The position numbers were made by a program, and so were the translations under genes. From an uncultured Xanthomonas sp. (GTDB lineage Bacteria; Pseudomonadota; Gammaproteobacteria; Xanthomonadales; Xanthomonadaceae), in assembly GCA_943912265.1 (NCBI GenBank), contig CALTTS010000018.1, positions 1 to 64,000 of the forward strand: a DNA stretch of 64,000 nt, given 5' to 3'. A model generated the notes under the pieces. The model saw only the letters and a program-made list of their open reading frames with translations. It had not been told where the DNA came from and ran no database searches. Positions 8,338 to 18,782 of the stretch are shown piece after piece (position 1 is the stretch's first letter; the number at the start of each line of letters is the position of its first letter).

Positions 8338-9738
8338 ATGCTGCCTCTGGTCGCCCTGGTCGGACGGCCGAATGTCGGCAAGTCCACCATCTTCAATGCG
8401 CTCACGCGCAGCCGCGACGCGCTGGTCCACGACCAGCCCGGCGTGACCCGCGACCGTCACTACGGCGTATGCCGGCAGGACGAGGAGCGCCCGTTCCTGC
8501 TGGTCGACACCGGCGGCATCGCCGGCGACGAGGAGGGGCTGGCCGGTGCCACCGCGCGCCAGGCCCGTGCCGCCGCCGCCGAGGCCGACCTGATCCTGTT
8601 CGTGGTCGACGGCCGCGAGGGCGCTTCCGCGCTCGACGACGAGATCCTGGCCTGGCTGCGCAAGCTGTCCCGTCCCACGCTGCTGGTGATCAACAAGGTC
8701 GACGGCACCGACGAGGCCGCGGTCCGCGCCGAGTTCGCCCGTTTCGGTTTCGCCGACACCTACGCGGTGTCGGCGGCGCACCGCCGCGGCCTGGACGACC
8801 TGGTGGACGAGGTGCTCGAGCGCCTGCCGGAAGACGGCGCCGGCGAGGCGCTGGACGAGGACCCCACGCGCATGCGCGTGGCCTTCGTCGGCCGCCCGAA
8901 CGTGGGCAAGTCCACGCTGGTCAACCGCCTGCTCGGCGAGGAGCGGGTGATCGCCTCCGACGTGCCCGGCACCACCCGCGATTCGATCTCGGTGGACCTG
9001 GAGCGCGACGGCCGCGAGTACCGGCTGATCGACACCGCCGGCCTGCGCCGCCGGTCGAAGGTGGACGAAGCGGTCGAGAAGTTCAGCGTGGTCAAGACCA
9101 TGCAGTCGATCGAGCAATGCCAGGTCGCGGTGCTGCTGCTCGACGCCAGCGAGGGCGTCACCGATCAGGACGCCAGCGTGCTCGGCGCGATCCTCGAGGC
9201 CGGCCGCGCGCTGGTGGTGGCGATCAACAAGTGGGACGGGCTGAGCGACTACCAGCGCGAGCAGGCCGAGGCGCTGCTGCGGCTCAAGCTCGGCTTCGTC
9301 GACTGGGCCGAGGCGGTGCGCATCTCGGCGCTGCACGGCTCGGGCCTGCGCGAACTGTTCCGCGCGATCCACCGCGCCCATGCCTCGGCGATCAAGGAGT
9401 TTTCCACCGCCGAGGTCAACAAGGCGCTGGAAATCGCCTGCGAGAGCAACCCGCCGCCGAGCGTGCGCGGCCACGTCTCCAAGCTGCGCTACGTGCACCC
9501 GGGCGGCAGCAATCCGCCGACCTTCATCGTCCACGGCACCCGCCTGAAGGAACTGCCGGATTCGTACAAGCGCTACCTGGAGAATTTCTTCCGCAAGCGC
9601 TTCAAGCTGGTCGGCACGCCGGTGCGCTTCGTGTTCCGCGAAGGCGCCAATCCGTACGAAGGCAAGAAGAACGTGCTCACCGACCGCCAGGTCGCGCGCA
9701 AGCGCCGCCTGCTGCGCCACGTGAAGCGCGGCAAGTAG
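8338..9738 (+). CDS. der: GTPase Der (EngA), 50S ribosome assembly
   Basis: Tandem GTPase needed for 50S maturation. Two complete G domains each start with GRPNVGKST (residues 8-16 and 185-193). Each has DTAG/DTGG and NKxD-type motifs (NKVDG, NKWDG), followed by the C-terminal KH-like domain (PPTFIVHGTRLKELPDSYKRY). The 466-residue length is normal. It begins 13 bp after bamB, so it is probably the last gene of the rlmN-to-der run. Confidence 0.97.
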   Translation: MLPLVALVGRPNVGKSTIFNALTRSRDALVHDQPGVTRDRHYGVCRQDEERPFLLVDTGGIAGDEEGLAGATARQARAAAAEADLILFVVDGREGASALDDEILAWLRKLSRPTLLVINKVDGTDEAAVRAEFARFGFADTYAVSAAHRRGLDDLVDEVLERLPEDGAGEALDEDPTRMRVAFVGRPNVGKSTLVNRLLGEERVIASDVPGTTRDSISVDLERDGREYRLIDTAGLRRRSKVDEAVEKFSVVKTMQSIEQCQVAVLLLDASEGVTDQDASVLGAILEAGRALVVAINKWDGLSDYQREQAEALLRLKLGFVDWAEAVRISALHGSGLRELFRAIHRAHASAIKEFSTAEVNKALEIACESNPPPSVRGHVSKLRYVHPGGSNPPTFIVHGTRLKELPDSYKRYLENFFRKRFKLVGTPVRFVFREGANPYEGKKNVLTDRQVARKRRLLRHVKRGK

Positions 9739-9796
9739 GCCGCGGCCTGCCGCACGGCGCCGGCGCGGCGGGCACCGTTGCGGCGATAATCCGCCC

Positions 9797-10933
9797 ATGA
9801 GCCATTCCCTGCTGACTCCGGCCCAGGCCCGCGCCCGCCAGCGGCACGGCGCGGTGCTGGTGGACGTGCGCGAGGCGCACGAGCGCGCCGCCGGCCAGGC
9901 CGAAGGCGCGCTCGGCGTGGCCAGGGCCGAACTGGAGGCCGATCCGGCGCGCTGGCTGCCCGACCGGGAGGCCGAGATCCTGCTGATCTGCCAGAGCGGC
10001 AGGCGTTCGCTGGCCGCCGCCGCGGCGCTGTCGCAGGGCGGCTACGCGAACGTCGCTTCGGTGCAGGGCGGCACCGGCCGCTGGGTTGCCGAGGGCCTGC
10101 CGATGGTGCGGCCGGCGCTGGCGGCGGACGAAGCCGATTTCCTCGAACGCTACGACCGCCACCTGCGCCTGCCGCAGGTGGGCGTGGACGGGCAGCGCCG
10201 CCTGCAGGCCGCGCGCGTGCTGGTGGTGGGCGCCGGCGGGCTGGGGTCGCCGGCGGCGTTCTACCTGGCCGCGGCCGGCGTGGGCCACCTGCGGCTGGTG
10301 GACGACGACCGCGTGGACCGCAGCAACCTGCAGCGCCAGATCCTGCACGTCGAGGCCGCGGTCGGCCGGCCGAAGGTGGCCTCGGCCGCCGAACGGCTGG
10401 CCGCGCTGAATCCGTCGGTGGCCATCGAGCCGGTGGTCGCGCGGCTGGACGCCGGCAACGTCGAAGCGCTGCTGGACGGCGTGGACGTGGTGCTGGACGG
10501 GTCGGACAACTTCCCGGCGCGCTACCTGCTCAACGACGCCTGCGTGAAGCTGGGCAAGCCGCTGGTGTACGGCGCGGTGCAGCAGTTCTCCGGGCAGGCC
10601 AGCGTGTTCGATGCCGGCCGGCATCGCGGCGCATGCCCGTGCTACCGCTGCCTGTTCCCGGAACCGCCCGGGCCGGACGAGGCGCCCAATTGCGCCGAGG
10701 CCGGCGTGCTCGGCGTGCTGCCGGGCGTGATCGGCCTGCTGCAGGCCACCGAGGCGCTGAAGCTGCTGCTCGGCATCGGCGAGCCGCTGGCCGGGCGCCT
10801 GCTGCATTTCGATGCGCTGGCGATGCGCTTCCGCGAGACCCGGGTGCGGCCGGACCCGGACTGCCCGGTCTGCGCGCCGGGGCGCGAGTTCCCCGGCTAC
10901 ATCGACTATCGCGCGTTCTGCGCGGCGGGCTGA
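9797..10933 (+). CDS. moeB: MoeB/ThiF-type adenylyltransferase with N-terminal rhodanese domain
   Basis: Adenylates the C-terminal glycine of a ubiquitin-like sulfur carrier (MoaD or ThiS) so that it can accept sulfur. Residues 1 to about 100 form a rhodanese domain with the active-site loop ICQSGRRS. The E1-like domain begins near residue 115 and contains the nucleotide motif VGAGGLGSPAAFYLAAAGVG. It has zinc ligands CPCYRC and CPVC and the candidate catalytic Cys in APNCAEAGVLG. In eukaryotic MOCS3 the rhodanese domain is C-terminal, so the order here is reversed. A GATAAT box ends 9 bp before the ATG. The 3' end overlaps the convergent LysR gene by 28 bp. Confidence 0.88.
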   Translation: MSHSLLTPAQARARQRHGAVLVDVREAHERAAGQAEGALGVARAELEADPARWLPDREAEILLICQSGRRSLAAAAALSQGGYANVASVQGGTGRWVAEGLPMVRPALAADEADFLERYDRHLRLPQVGVDGQRRLQAARVLVVGAGGLGSPAAFYLAAAGVGHLRLVDDDRVDRSNLQRQILHVEAAVGRPKVASAAERLAALNPSVAIEPVVARLDAGNVEALLDGVDVVLDGSDNFPARYLLNDACVKLGKPLVYGAVQQFSGQASVFDAGRHRGACPCYRCLFPEPPGPDEAPNCAEAGVLGVLPGVIGLLQATEALKLLLGIGEPLAGRLLHFDALAMRFRETRVRPDPDCPVCAPGREFPGYIDYRAFCAAG

Positions 10934-11865
10934 GCCGGCCGCGCATCGGGCCGTGCATCCGGTTCCAGGTGCGGCGCCAGCAGCGCCTCCAGCCACGCGA
11001 CGAACAGCTGCAGGGCACGCGACAGCCGCCGCTGCGGCGGATACAGCACGGTGGCCGCCAGCCCCGGCGCGGCGAGGCCGGGCAGGCCGATCTCGACCAG
11101 CCGGCCATCGGCCAGCAGGCCGGCCACGTCGAAACGGGGCACCTGGATCACGCCCAGCCCGGCCAGGCCGCAGGCGATGTAGGTCTCGGCATTGGCCACC
11201 GACACGCGGCCCTGCAGTTCGGCGGCGTGGAGGCGGCCGTGGCCGTCGACGAATTCCCAGCGCTCGCCCTTGCCGGCGCCGATGCGGCCGAAATGCACCG
11301 CCGGCAGCCGCGCGAACGCGGCGATGTCGGCGGGCCGGCCGTGGCGGTCAAGCAGCGCCGGGTTGGCGCAGGTGGCCTGTGCCAGCCGGCCGAGCGGGCG
11401 CGCGACCAGGTCCGGCACCGCGGCGCTGTCGCCCACGCGCAGCACGCAGTCGATGCCTTCGTCGAGCAGGTGGCTGATCCGGTCGGTGCTGCCCAGTTCC
11501 AGCGCGAGGCCGGGGTGCCGATCGAGGAAGGCGGGCAGGGCCGGCGCGACCAGCAGGCGGGCGATGCGTGCCGGCACTTCGACGCGCAGCCGTCCGCGCA
11601 GGGCCTGGTCGCCGCGGAACAGGCCGCGCATGTCCTCGGCATCGGCCAGCAGCCGGTCGGCGCGTTCGAGCAGCAGTTCGCCCTCGCTGCTCAGCCGCAC
11701 CCGGCGCGTGGTGCGCTGGAACAGGGCCACGCCCAGGTGCTGCTCGAGCCGCTGCACGGCGGCGGACACCGAGGATGGCGCCAGGTCCAGCTGGTCGGCG
11801 ACCCGGCTGAAGCTGCCGGTGTCGGCGACCCGGCGGAACACGTCCAGGGATTGGAGCAGATCCAT
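10906..11865 (-). CDS. LysR-family transcriptional regulator
   Basis: A 319-residue regulator. The N-terminal winged HTH (LDVFRRVADTGSFSRVADQLDLAPSSVSAAVQRLEQHLG has the classic LysR pattern, quoted here only as FSRVADQLDLAPSSVS) is followed by a periplasmic-binding-like effector domain. It is transcribed away from the short-chain reductase across a 101-bp gap containing an inverted repeat, so that reductase is the likely target. Effector unknown. Confidence 0.88.
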   Translation of the reverse strand: MDLLQSLDVFRRVADTGSFSRVADQLDLAPSSVSAAVQRLEQHLGVALFQRTTRRVRLSSEGELLLERADRLLADAEDMRGLFRGDQALRGRLRVEVPARIARLLVAPALPAFLDRHPGLALELGSTDRISHLLDEGIDCVLRVGDSAAVPDLVARPLGRLAQATCANPALLDRHGRPADIAAFARLPAVHFGRIGAGKGERWEFVDGHGRLHAAELQGRVSVANAETYIACGLAGLGVIQVPRFDVAGLLADGRLVEIGLPGLAAPGLAATVLYPPQRRLSRALQLFVAWLEALLAPHLEPDARPDARPAQPAAQNAR

Positions 11866-11870
11866 GATTG

Positions 11871-11885
11871 TTCGGTTTTCCCGAA
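11871..11885. promoter_or_regulatory. Candidate LysR operator
   Basis: TTCGG-TTTTC-CCGAA is a 5-bp inverted repeat with a 5-bp spacer. It lies 5 bp upstream of the lysR start in the divergent region shared with the reductase gene. Its size and place fit an autoregulatory LysR site; binding is inferred. Confidence 0.4.
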
Positions 11886-11966
11886 TTCAATTTGAGGTCG
11901 ATGGGGATTTATCCGAAACGGGCGAGGAATGAAACTGCCGCCATCCAGAACGATGGAGGTGGTCCG

Positions 11967-12743
11967 ATGAGTGGCACGCATTCCCTTGCAGGCAAGACCG
12001 CGCTGATCGCCGGCGGCGCCAAGAACCTGGGCGGCCTGCTGGCCCGCGACCTGGCCGCGCACGGCGTGGCGGCGGTGGCCGTGCACTACAACAGCGACGC
12101 CACCCGTGCGGCGGCCGAGGAAACGGTGGCCGCGGTGCGCGCGGCCGGGGCCAGGGCGGAAGCCTTCCAGGGCGACCTGACCACGGCGGCCGCGGTCGAG
12201 AAGCTGTTCGCCGACGCCAAGGCCGCGTTCGGCCGGATCGACATCGCCGTCAACACCGTCGGCAAGGTGCTGAAGAAGCCGATCGCCGAGATCTCCGAGG
12301 CCGAGTACGACGAGATGTTCGCGGTCAACGGCAAGAGCGCGTTCTTCTTCATCAAGGAGGCCGGCCGGCAGCTGGAGGACAACGGCAAGCTGGTGACGCT
12401 GGTGACCTCGCTGCTCGGCGCCTTCACCCCGTTCTATGTCGCCTATGCGGGCGCCAAGGCGCCGGTGGAGCATTTCACCCGGGCGGCGGCCAAGGAGTTC
12501 GGCGCGCGCGGCATCTCGGTGAACGCGGTCGGCCCGGGGCCGATGGACACGCCGTTCTTCTACGGCCAGGAAGGCGCCGACGCGGTGGCCTACCACCAGT
12601 CCGCCGCCGCGCTGTCGCCCTTCAGCAGGACCGGCCTGACCGACATCGAGGACGTGGTGCCGTTCATCCGCCACCTGGTCGGCGAGGGCTGGTGGATCAC
12701 CGGCCAGACCATCCTGATCAATGGCGGCTACACCACCAAGTAG
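11967..12743 (+). CDS. Short-chain dehydrogenase/reductase
   Basis: NAD(P)H-dependent oxidoreductase of the classical SDR family, 258 residues. The cofactor loop is IAGGAKNLGG near the N-terminus, and the catalytic Tyr and Lys lie in YAGAK. A C-terminal family pattern is ITGQTILINGGY. The usual TGxxxGxG is altered to AGGAKNLG, seen in several SDR subgroups. I chose the ATG at 11967 because GGAGG lies 6-10 bp upstream and homology starts there. Substrate unknown; the divergent LysR gene suggests induction by a specific compound. Confidence 0.85.
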   Translation: MSGTHSLAGKTALIAGGAKNLGGLLARDLAAHGVAAVAVHYNSDATRAAAEETVAAVRAAGARAEAFQGDLTTAAAVEKLFADAKAAFGRIDIAVNTVGKVLKKPIAEISEAEYDEMFAVNGKSAFFFIKEAGRQLEDNGKLVTLVTSLLGAFTPFYVAYAGAKAPVEHFTRAAAKEFGARGISVNAVGPGPMDTPFFYGQEGADAVAYHQSAAALSPFSRTGLTDIEDVVPFIRHLVGEGWWITGQTILINGGYTTK

Positions 12744-13043
12744 GCAGGCGCTGCGCCGGCGATGCCCGATGCCGCCGGGCGTCGCCGGCGGACGCGGTGA
12801 AGGCGGTGGACGCGGCGTGCCGCAGTTCCGCCGGGCATGCCTGTCCCGGCCATCACGCCGGGGCGTGCGGGAGCGGTCGCGGCTGCGCGTCGTCGGGCCG
12901 TGGCCGGTCATCGCCATCGGGCCGCGGTGCCGGTGCGGCATGCATGGCCTGCGCGGCGGCAGGCTGCCCCGGCCCTTGTCCGGCGGCTGGCACGGACGGC
13001 GGGCGGCTGCCAGACTCGGCGCATCCGGGGAGAACCGATCGAC
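12744..13043. other. Intergenic region without a recognisable gene
   Basis: About 300 bp of GC-rich sequence between the reductase and the ltrA pseudogene. Open frames here have no recognisable protein features and I see no strong terminator or repeat. Confidence 0.6.
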
Positions 13044-14236
13044 ATGAACCTTCCGCATCATCCGCTGCTGCGCGTCCGCGACGGCCACGAGGCCAAGGTC
13101 GGCTATGCCGAGCTGTTCTTCGACCTGGTGTACGTGTTCGCGGTCACCCAGGTTTCGCATTTCCTGTTCGGCCACCTGAGTGCGGCCGGCGCCGTGCAGG
13201 CGCTGCTGCTGTGGTTCGCGGTGTAGCTGGGCTGGCAGTACACCTGCTGGCTGACCAACTGGTTCGACCCCGAACGCCCTGCGGTGCGCGCGTTCCTGTT
13301 CGCGCAGATGGGCGTGGCGCTGGTGTTCGCGGCTGCCTTGCCCGGTGCCTTCGGCGATCGCGGCATGGTGGTGGCTGTCTGTTATGCCGTGATGCAGGTG
13401 GGGCGCTCGCTGTTCGCCTGGCTGAGCCTGCGCGGCAGGCATCCACTGGCAGCCAACTACGCGCGCATCCTCGCCTGGTCGCTGTTGTCGGCAAGCCTGT
13501 GGCTGGCCGGCGGCATGCAGGACGACATCGCCACGCGGATGGGGCTGTGGGCGCTGGCGATCCTGGCCGAATACGTGGCGCCGATGCTGCGCTTTCCCGT
13601 CCCGGGGCTGGGGCACTCGGACAGCCGCAACGAGTGGACGGTGGAAGGCGGCCACATGGTCGAGCGCGCCGCGTTGTTCGTGATCGTCGCGCTGGGCGAG
13701 CTGATCCTCGTCACCGGCGCCAGCCTTGCCCACGAGCATGCGTGGGAAGCGCCGGTGCTGGTCGCCTTCGCCGTGGCCTTCATCGCCAGCGTGGCGATGT
13801 GGTGGACTACTTCAACACCGGCGTGCACGATGCCGGCGACATGATCACGCGCTCGGGCGACCCGGGCCGGCACGCGGCGTGGTTCAACTACGTGCACGTA
13901 GCGATCATCGCCGGCATCGTGGTCGGCGCGGTCGGCAACGAGCTGGCCATCGACCACCCGGACCGCGACGCCGACCTGCTCGGCACCCTGGTGCTGTGCG
14001 GCGGTCCGGCGCTGTTCCTGCTCGGCAACGGCCTGTACAAGCTGGCGGTGTACCGGCGCTGGCCGCTGTCGCATCTGGTCGGGCTGGGCTTGCTGGCCGT
14101 GCTGGCGGGTTGCGCCTGGCTGACCGACCTGCTGATGGTCAACGCGCTGGCCACGGCGGCGTTGGTGCTGGTGGCCGCGTGGGAGACGCGCTCGCGCGGC
14201 CCGCGCAGCGCCGGCGCGCACGCCGCGGCGGGCTGA
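13044..14236 (+). pseudogene. Low-temperature-requirement A (LtrA) family membrane protein, disrupted
   Basis: The reading frame from the ATG at 13044 encodes a typical LtrA start (VGYAELFFDLVYVFAVTQ) and many hydrophobic helices. Codon 61 is TAG (13224-13226), within LLLWFAV-stop-LGWQYTCW, where relatives have Trp. The frame resumes unchanged but shifts near 13808: MWWT is followed in another frame by YFNTGVHDAGDMI. One missing base explains this. After the shift the protein continues to a stop at 14236. LtrA proteins are polytopic membrane proteins of unclear function. Two independent lesions make loss of function likely; sequencing error cannot be excluded. Confidence 0.85.
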
Positions 14237-14326
14237 AGCGCTGCTCCGGCCGCGGCGCAAGCGTGTCGAGGCGCGGCGAATCGGGGACAATGGTGGGCAT
14301 CCCCCGCTGCATGCCGCCCGCCCGCG

Positions 14327-15223
14327 ATGACCGATTCCGCCGACTCCTCTGGTTCCCGCCCGTTTCCCGCCCGCATCCTCGACGGCCGCCAGATCGCCGA
14401 AGACCTGCTGGATTCGCTGAAGGTGCGGGTCGATGCGCGCTTGGCGCAGGGCCTGCCGCGGCCGGGGCTTGCGGTGGTGCTGGTGGGCGGCGACCCGGCC
14501 TCGGCCGTGTATGTGCGCAACAAGCGCCGCGCGGCGGAAAAGGTCGGCATCGAGGCCTTCGACTTCGACTTGCCCGAAGGCACCACCGAGGCCGAGCTGC
14601 TGGCCCTGATCGACCGCCTCAATGCCGACCCGAAGGTGCACGGCATCCTCGTGCAGCTGCCGCTGCCGGGCATCCCCGACGCCACCCGGCTGATCGATCG
14701 GATCGACCCGCGCAAGGACGTGGACGGCTTCCACCCGGCCAACATCGGCCACCTGGCGCTGCGCCAGTTCGGCCTGCGCCCGTGCACGCCGCGCGGCATC
14801 GTCACCCTGCTGGCGCACACCGACCAGCCGGTGCGAGGACGCAATGCCACCATTGTCGGCGTGTCCAACCACGTCGGCCGGCCGATGGCGCTGGAGCTGC
14901 TGATTGCCGGTTGCACCGTCACCTGTTGCCACAAGTTCACTCCGCGCGAGGTGCTGCAGGCGCGCGTGGCCGAGGCCGATATCCTGGTCGTCGCCGTGGG
15001 CAAGCCCGGGCTGGTGCCGGGCGAATGGGTCAAGCCGGACGCGGTGGTGATCGACGTGGGCATCAACCGCCTGGACGACGGCCGCCTGGTGGGCGACGTC
15101 GGTTTCGAGGCCGCCGCGCGGCGCGCCAGCTGGATCACCCCGGTGCCGGGCGGGGTCGGGCCGATGACCGTGGCCACCCTGATGCAGAACACGCTGGAAG
15201 CCGCGCAGGCCGCCGACGCCTGA
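14327..15223 (+). CDS. folD: Methylenetetrahydrofolate dehydrogenase / methenyltetrahydrofolate cyclohydrolase
   Basis: Bifunctional one-carbon enzyme making NADPH and 10-formyl-tetrahydrofolate for purine synthesis. It carries YVRNKRRAAEKVGIEAF (with the catalytic Lys), GILVQLPLP, the signature PRKDVDGFHP (here DPRKDVDGFHPAN) and PGGVGPMTVATLMQNT near the C-terminus. The 298-residue length is normal with a slightly long N-terminus. Neighbouring guaB and guaA give a purine-related setting. Confidence 0.96.
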   Translation: MTDSADSSGSRPFPARILDGRQIAEDLLDSLKVRVDARLAQGLPRPGLAVVLVGGDPASAVYVRNKRRAAEKVGIEAFDFDLPEGTTEAELLALIDRLNADPKVHGILVQLPLPGIPDATRLIDRIDPRKDVDGFHPANIGHLALRQFGLRPCTPRGIVTLLAHTDQPVRGRNATIVGVSNHVGRPMALELLIAGCTVTCCHKFTPREVLQARVAEADILVVAVGKPGLVPGEWVKPDAVVIDVGINRLDDGRLVGDVGFEAAARRASWITPVPGGVGPMTVATLMQNTLEAAQAADA

Positions 15224-15286
15224 TCCGGCCGGCGCGGAACGCTGCGTCCGGCGCGCCCGGCATGGCCGCGGAGGGCGCCGACAGGG

Positions 15287-15292
15287 TAAAAT
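15287..15292 (+). promoter_or_regulatory. guaB -10 box
   Basis: TAAAAT within GGGTAAAATGTCGCG, 28 bp before the guaB start. It is the only AT-rich hexamer in the folD-guaB gap, so a separate guaB promoter is likely. Confidence 0.5.
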
Positions 15293-15320
15293 GTCGCGCT
15301 TCTTCCCATCGGGGCCGCCC

Positions 15321-16781
15321 ATGCTGCGCATCCAGGCTGAAGCTCTCACGTACGACGACGTTTCGCTCGTTCCCGCCCATTCCACGGTCCTGCCCAAGGA
15401 CGTCTCGCTGGAGACGCGCCTGACCCGCGACCTGAGGCTCAAGCTGCCTATCGTCTCGGCCGCGATGGATACCGTCACCGAGGCGCGTCTGGCCATCGCC
15501 ATGGCCCAGCTCGGCGGCATCGGCATCATCCACAAGAACATGACCGTGGCCCAGCAGGCCGCGCAGGTGGCCAAGGTCAAGAAGTTCGAGTCCGGCGTGA
15601 TCCGCGACCCGTTCACCGTGACCCCGGAGACCAGCATCCGCGACGTGCTGGCGCTGACCCAGGCGCACAACATCTCCGGCGTGCCGGTGGTGGACGCGGA
15701 CGGCCAACTGGCCGGCATCGTCACCCACCGCGACATGCGCTTCGAGACCGAGCTGGACGATCCGGTCCGCCACATCATGACCAAGAAGGACCGGCTGGTC
15801 ACGGTGAAGGAAGGCGCGGCTTCGGATGAAGTGCTCAAGCTGCTGCACACCCACCGCATCGAGAAGGTGCTGGTGGTCAACGACGACTTCCAGCTCAAGG
15901 GCCTGATCACGGTCAAGGACATCCAGAAGAAGTCAGACAACCCCAACTCCGCGAAGGACGCCTCGACCCGGCTGGTGGTCGGTGCCGCGGTGGGCGTGGG
16001 CGGGGACACCGAGCAGCGCGTCGAGGCGCTGGTGGCCGCCGGCGTGGACGTGGTGATCGTCGATACCGCGCACGGCCATTCGCAGGGCGTGATCGACCGC
16101 GTGCGCTGGGTCAAGCGGACCTTCCCGCAGGTGCAGGTGATCGGCGGCAACATCGTCACCGGCGATGCCGCGCTGGCGCTGATGGATGCCGGCGCGGACG
16201 CGGTGAAGGTGGGCGTCGGCCCCGGCTCGATCTGCACCACGCGCGTGGTGGCAGGCGTGGGCGTGCCGCAGATCACCGCCGTGGACATGGTGGCCGAGGC
16301 GCTGCAGGACCGCATCCCGCTGATCGCCGATGGCGGCATCCGCTATTCCGGCGACATCGGCAAGGCGCTGGCTGCCGGTGCGTCCACGGTGATGATCGGC
16401 GGCTTGTTCGCCGGTACCGAGGAGGCTCCGGGCGAGGTCGAGCTGTTCCAGGGCCGCAGCTACAAGAGCTACCGCGGCATGGGCTCGCTGGCGGCGATGG
16501 AGAAGGGCTCCAAGGACCGTTACTTCCAGGATGCCAGCGACGCCGACAAGCTGGTGCCCGAGGGCATCGAAGGCCGCGTGCCGTACCGTGGCCCGGTCGG
16601 CGGCATCGTCCACCAGCTGATCGGCGGCCTGCGCGCGACGATGGGCTACGTGGGCTGCGGCACCATCGAGGACATGCGCAAGAAGCCCCGGTTCGTGAAG
16701 ATCACCGGCGCCGGCCAGCGCGAGAGCCACGTCCATGACGTGACGATCACCAAGGAGCCGCCGAACTACCGCGCCGGGTGA
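15321..16781 (+). CDS. guaB: Inosine-5'-monophosphate dehydrogenase
   Basis: Oxidises IMP to XMP with NAD+, the committed step to GMP. The protein is 486 residues: a TIM barrel interrupted by two CBS domains (about residues 93-205; DPFTVTPETSIRDVL and HIMTKKDRLVTV). The catalytic loop GSICTTRVV has Cys305. The flap RYFQ and the C-terminal YRGPV region are present. I chose the ATG at 15321 because MLRIQAEALTYDDVSLVP is the conserved beginning; an in-frame ATG at 15291 overlaps the -10 box. Confidence 0.97.
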   Translation: MLRIQAEALTYDDVSLVPAHSTVLPKDVSLETRLTRDLRLKLPIVSAAMDTVTEARLAIAMAQLGGIGIIHKNMTVAQQAAQVAKVKKFESGVIRDPFTVTPETSIRDVLALTQAHNISGVPVVDADGQLAGIVTHRDMRFETELDDPVRHIMTKKDRLVTVKEGAASDEVLKLLHTHRIEKVLVVNDDFQLKGLITVKDIQKKSDNPNSAKDASTRLVVGAAVGVGGDTEQRVEALVAAGVDVVIVDTAHGHSQGVIDRVRWVKRTFPQVQVIGGNIVTGDAALALMDAGADAVKVGVGPGSICTTRVVAGVGVPQITAVDMVAEALQDRIPLIADGGIRYSGDIGKALAAGASTVMIGGLFAGTEEAPGEVELFQGRSYKSYRGMGSLAAMEKGSKDRYFQDASDADKLVPEGIEGRVPYRGPVGGIVHQLIGGLRATMGYVGCGTIEDMRKKPRFVKITGAGQRESHVHDVTITKEPPNYRAG

Positions 16782-16909
16782 GGCGACGCGCCCGCGAACC
16801 GCCGGTTCGCGCGTCGCCGCACGCCCGGCCACGGATGGCCGGGCCGGACGATCCGAAGCGCGGATGCCGCGCCACGGAAGGCAGCGCTCCTCTTTCAGAA
16901 CGCGAACCC

Positions 16910-18478
<1,569 letters not shown>

Positions 18479-18782
18479 CGGGGCACTCCTCGGGAACAAT
18501 CTCCAGCTCTAGCCACGCAGCGCGCCGGTAGCGCTTGCGGTACCGGCTGCCGATGCCATCGGTCCTGCTATGTGACGTGCAAGGTCTTGATCCGCCGCCA
18601 CGCTGGGCGAGCGTGACAGGGGGCCGGAGCATGGAGGCGGCCGGATTCGAAACTTCCTGTCGCCCGGGCCTGGACTGGCGTCACCGATCTGAACAGTCGT
18701 TTCAAAAGACTGCGTGCGTGCCCGGCAGCTCGCTTCCGGCTGCCGATGCACGGGTGATGCACCCGATCGATGCACCCGCAGG
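18479..18782. other. Intergenic region between guaA and catalase gene
   Basis: About 300 bp with no convincing gene. A short hairpin (CAGTC at 18691-18695 with GACTG at 18705-18709) is the only structure I see. No tRNA or att-like repeat of guaA was found. Confidence 0.5.

Noticed and set aside
13457..16339. Leftward frame of about 960 codons over ltrA, folD and guaB
   Set aside because: Shadow of recognised genes on the other strand; the Ser/Thr-rich translation has no motifs.
18479..18782. Island insertion at the 3' end of guaA
   Set aside because: guaA is a known hotspot, but there is no integrase, no repeated guaA terminus and no composition change after it.
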